A DNA stretch of 23,558 bases from an uncultured Eubacteriales bacterium. Its GTDB lineage: Bacteria; Bacillota; Clostridia; Oscillospirales; Oscillospiraceae. Shown here piece after piece: positions 21,213 to 23,558 of this stretch. The translations under genes were made by a program, and so were the position numbers. The notes beneath the pieces were generated by a model. That model saw only the letters and a list, made by a program, of their open reading frames with translations. It was not told where the DNA came from and did not search any database. The stretch covers positions 1-23,558 of the forward strand of contig URLO01000038.1 of NCBI GenBank assembly GCA_900548625.1. The letters are read 5' to 3'. How positions within the stretch are numbered: the stretch's first letter is position 1; the number at the start of each line of letters is the position of its first letter.

Positions 21213-22448
21213 ATGCTTTGTCCCAAATGCGGACGGGAAGTCCCGAATACCGCACGATACTGCCGCTTTTGCGGCCAGCGGCTTGATGATGAGGTGACGC
21301 TCGGCATGATGAATGCTCCGGCCTCGGGCGGCTCGTCAGGCCCGTGGCCGCCACCGGCGCCAAAACGGCGCAAAAAATCGCAGTTCTGGATGAATTTCCT
21401 GATTGCTGCGTCGTCGATCGCGATGCTGTTTTCGATCGTGGTTGCCGCGCTGTACGTCACCGGTCATCTCGAGGACGTTGTCCGCGCCATCACCGGAACG
21501 AGCCGCGCCCAGACGGTCCAGCTCGACCGCGACTGGGACGGCGGGAAGCCCGCACAGAAGCAGCCGCCGGAAAATGAGCCGCTGCTCCGGCAGCCGGAGG
21601 AAGCTCCGGAGGAAGCGCCCGCAGAGGCCCCGGAGGAAACACCCGCTGAAGCGACCGCAGAGGCCGCCGACAGCGCGGCAGGCGCAGCCTCGCCCATCCC
21701 GGCTCCTGCCGATGACCCCGGCCCGCTTCCGGATGCGGCGGAGCCGCTCACGAGCGAGGAGATCGAGGCGGCGGTGCTGGACATCCGCGAGCGCTACAAC
21801 GCCATCTGCGAGGGCATCGCCATGGGCGCGTACCGGCTCGTCTCGCCGTCCGCCGGAACGACGTATTATTTCTCCGGCAATGAGCTTGTCGCCGTCATCC
21901 TGCTCAGGAGCGTGGACGGCAGCGACTACGCCCGTTCGTATTACTACACGGGCGGAAACGTCTTTTTCTGCTACTATGAGGGCGCGGACGCGTTCCGCCT
22001 CTATTTTGACGGCGGGCGGCTCATCCGCCTGCGCTACACGCCGTCGGCCAGCCAGAACGACAGCGCCGTCAACTACGATCAGGACGCCAGCGAGGAGTAT
22101 CGCCAGTGGGAGCAGCTCGTGCTGAGCGAGGCGCGCAGCCTCTACCTCAGCTCGCTCTCGGCGGCAAACTGCGAGTACATCCTGCCCGACAGCGACTCGC
22201 GCTATCTGACCGAGGACGATCTGACCGGCCTCAACGCCGAGCAGTGCCGCCTGGCCCGCAACGAGATCTACGCCCGCCACGGGCGGCGCTTCGTAGACGC
22301 GGGGCTTCAGCGCTATTTTGATTCGTGCAGCTGGTATTCCGGCACGATCGATCCCGCGGATTTCAGCGACAGCGTTTTTAACGAGTATGAGCGCGCCAAT
22401 TCCCGGCTGATCGTCGAATACGAGCGCGCGCATGGGTACGCAAAATGA
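21213..22448 (+). CDS. Zinc-ribbon membrane protein with C-terminal YARHG domain
   Basis: A 411-residue protein. The cytoplasmic N-terminal zinc ribbon has Cys3, Cys6, Cys17 and Cys20 (CPKCG…CRFCG). A transmembrane helix follows at about residues 59-83. A Pro/Ala/Glu repeat linker (EEAPEEAPAEAPEE…) runs from about 115 to 180, then an extracellular domain with YSxG-type beta strands (TTYYFSGNELVAVI). The YARHG module near residues 347-385 has IYARHGRRF and a WY pair (YFDSCSWYSG). YARHG domains occur on extracellular parts of Gram-positive membrane proteins and are suspected to bind wall material. The start at 21213 follows AAAGAGGTG. Its stop overlaps the amidase gene start (ATGA), implying co-expression with a wall hydrolase. 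Confidence 0.85.
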   Translation: MLCPKCGREVPNTARYCRFCGQRLDDEVTLGMMNAPASGGSSGPWPPPAPKRRKKSQFWMNFLIAASSIAMLFSIVVAALYVTGHLEDVVRAITGTSRAQTVQLDRDWDGGKPAQKQPPENEPLLRQPEEAPEEAPAEAPEETPAEATAEAADSAAGAASPIPAPADDPGPLPDAAEPLTSEEIEAAVLDIRERYNAICEGIAMGAYRLVSPSAGTTYYFSGNELVAVILLRSVDGSDYARSYYYTGGNVFFCYYEGADAFRLYFDGGRLIRLRYTPSASQNDSAVNYDQDASEEYRQWEQLVLSEARSLYLSSLSAANCEYILPDSDSRYLTEDDLTGLNAEQCRLARNEIYARHGRRFVDAGLQRYFDSCSWYSGTIDPADFSDSVFNEYERANSRLIVEYERAHGYAK

Positions 22449-23374
22449 GAGGAAAACGCATTTGGACAGCGCTTCTGACGCTGCTGCTGCTTTGCGGCTG
22501 CGCCGCAAAGCAGGCGCAGGCGCCGCCTGACCCGCCCGGGACGCCGCAGACACAGCTCTCCGCACCGCAGGAGCCGCAGGAAACACCTGAGACACCGCAG
22601 CCGACGCGCAGGCTGGAAGTGGACTACAACGCGCGTGCGCACGCGGACGAGGAGGCAGAGACGCCGGAGGCTGCGCCCGCAGAGGAAACTGACGCTGCGG
22701 AGGAGCCCGCAGAGAAAAGCGACGCGCCCGCAGCCGGGCGCGTGATCGTGATCGACCCCGGCCATCAGGCCAAGGGGAATTTTGAAACGGAGGCGCTCGG
22801 CCCTGGCTCGACCGAGACGAAGATCAAGGTCTCGAGCGGCACGGCCAGCTGCAACACCGGCGAGCCGGAAAGCAAGCTCGTCCTCGCCATCTCGCTCAAG
22901 CTCCGCACGGAGCTGGAGGCGCGCGGCTACACCGTGCTCATGACGCGCACGACCGAGGACGTGGATCTGTCGAACATCGACCGCGCAGCCATCGCGAACG
23001 ACGCAAACGCCGACGCGCTGCTCCGCATCCACGCCAACGGCTCGGAAAGCGCCGCCGCCGAGGGCGCGCTGACGATCTGCCAGACGGCTGCCAGCCCGTA
23101 CAACGCCGATCTCTACGCGCAGAGCTACGCCCTGTCGAGCGCCGTGCTCGACGAGCTGTGCGCGGCGGCAGGCTGCCGCAAGCTCTACGTCTGGGAGACG
23201 GACACCATGTCCGGCATCAACTGGAGCCGCGTTCCGGTCACCATCGTGGAGGTCGGCTTCATGACGAACCCCGCCGAGGACGCGCTGCTGGCGACGGAGG
23301 CGTATCAGGACAAGCTCGCCGCCGGTATCGCCAACGGTGTTGACCGCTATTTCCGCGAACAGGCCGCGCAGTGA
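22445..23374 (+). CDS. N-acetylmuramoyl-L-alanine amidase (Amidase_3) lipoprotein
   Basis: A 309-residue zinc amidase that cuts the MurNAc-L-Ala bond of peptidoglycan. The N-terminus is a lipoprotein signal with lipobox LCGC (lipidated Cys19), then a Pro/Glu/Thr-rich tether to about residue 95. The Amidase_3 domain shows IDPGH (His107), an acidic ligand in GEPESKL (Glu142 the likely one), RIHANG (His196) and the catalytic Glu269 in VEVGFMTN. All expected zinc ligands are present. It should act on the outer face of the membrane. CwlD of sporulation has the same fold but usually lacks this long lipoprotein tether, so I do not assign that symbol. It is translationally coupled to the YARHG protein gene. 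No own terminator is seen; one lies within the adjoining IS end. Confidence 0.93.
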   Translation: MRGKRIWTALLTLLLLCGCAAKQAQAPPDPPGTPQTQLSAPQEPQETPETPQPTRRLEVDYNARAHADEEAETPEAAPAEETDAAEEPAEKSDAPAAGRVIVIDPGHQAKGNFETEALGPGSTETKIKVSSGTASCNTGEPESKLVLAISLKLRTELEARGYTVLMTRTTEDVDLSNIDRAAIANDANADALLRIHANGSESAAAEGALTICQTAASPYNADLYAQSYALSSAVLDELCAAAGCRKLYVWETDTMSGINWSRVPVTIVEVGFMTNPAEDALLATEAYQDKLAAGIANGVDRYFREQAAQ

Positions 23375-23466
23375 GCGCAAAAAACGATTTGACAGGCAAA
23401 ACCGCCCGCGAAAGCTTGCTGAACCGCACCCCATCAAGAGGACAGAGAAAAAATATAAAATTTCCC

Positions 23467-23499
23467 CGGTCAGCAGCCGAGCGCTGCTGGCCGTTTTTT
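23467..23499 (+). terminator. Intrinsic terminator in the IS copy 2 end, facing the amidase gene
   Basis: CGGTCAGCAGC (23467-23477) and GCTGCTGGCCG (23483-23493) pair with one mismatch, followed by TTTTTT. It would end the amidase transcript and also block antisense transcription into the IS. Confidence 0.85.
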
Positions 23500-23558
23500 A
23501 TGCGGCGAGGCAAAGCGCATGCTTTTCCATCGGCGTCAGCACGCCCAGATTACGCTGG
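23498..23558 (-). CDS. IS3-family transposase OrfB, C-terminal fragment (partial at window edge)
   Basis: The last 19 codons read QRNLGVLTPMEKHALCLAA and then stop, against QRKLGVLTPMEKHLLYLAA in copy 1. The rest lies beyond the contig. Nothing shows whether the full copy is intact. Confidence 0.88.
   Translation of the reverse strand, partial: QRNLGVLTPMEKHALCLAA

Larger units (their letters stand above)
23420..23558 (-). mobile_element. IS3-family element, copy 2, right end only (runs off the window)
   Basis: On the minus strand this repeats the right end of copy 1, with divergence: end of orfB, hairpin, AT-rich stretch, CTCTGTCCTCTTGA and the terminal …TGCGGTTCA. Similarity stops exactly at 23420, which fixes the family's terminal base. 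The two copies are relatives, not recent duplicates. Confidence 0.9.

Overview
This is a GC-rich window from what looks like a spore-forming member of the Clostridia, probably Oscillospiraceae or a close relative. The evidence is a class A rnpB, DegV and DUF1836 proteins, chromosomal parAB with a canonical parS, a SleL-like spore-cortex glucosaminidase, and S-layer-homology (SLH) proteins. Placement below order rests on general resemblance, not on a search. Both contig ends are informative. Bases 1-77 are a leftover Illumina P5 adapter with an i5 index. The last ~140 bases are the end of an IS3-family element, so the contig probably broke at a repeat.

Layout. (1) 78-1199: 3' part of rnpB, then rlmA (23S rRNA methyltransferase), ending in a hairpin shared with the convergent DUF1836 regulator gene. 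(2) 1199-3349: DUF1836 regulator gene and, divergently, a degV-like gene overlapping a PAP2-like membrane protein gene. (3) 3439-5157: a complete-looking IS3-family element (orfA/orfB, A7 slippery site, D-D35-E). (4) 5204-9416: parS, a consensus promoter, then parA, parB, a membrane-anchored coiled-coil protein gene, serS and mscL, closely spaced. (5) 9417-9862: a mosaic of REP-like palindromes. (6) 9863-11922: metG from its own promoter. (7) 11936-12239: an intergenic stretch made almost entirely of consecutive hairpins. (8) 12260-13485, minus strand: a small Q/Y/G-rich membrane protein gene and ung. (9) 13610-14914: sleL-like LysM-GH18 gene. (10) 15073-19789: two SLH surface-protein genes with the same promoter architecture, separated by a MITE-like element and a second REP-like mosaic. 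(11) 20067-23374: a cytoplasmic histidine-kinase-like protein lacking the phospho-acceptor His, then a zinc-ribbon/YARHG membrane protein gene overlapping an amidase lipoprotein gene. (12) 23420-23558: end of a second, diverged IS copy.

How it fits together: the right half is mostly envelope biology (cortex or wall hydrolases, S-layer-type proteins, a surface sensor-like protein). The middle is chromosome partitioning plus two aminoacyl-tRNA synthetases, as expected near a replication origin. The most notable non-coding signals are the paired WalR-like boxes in front of both SLH genes, the 91-nt nested palindrome present in two inverted copies, the hairpin array after metG, and the structured ends of the IS family.
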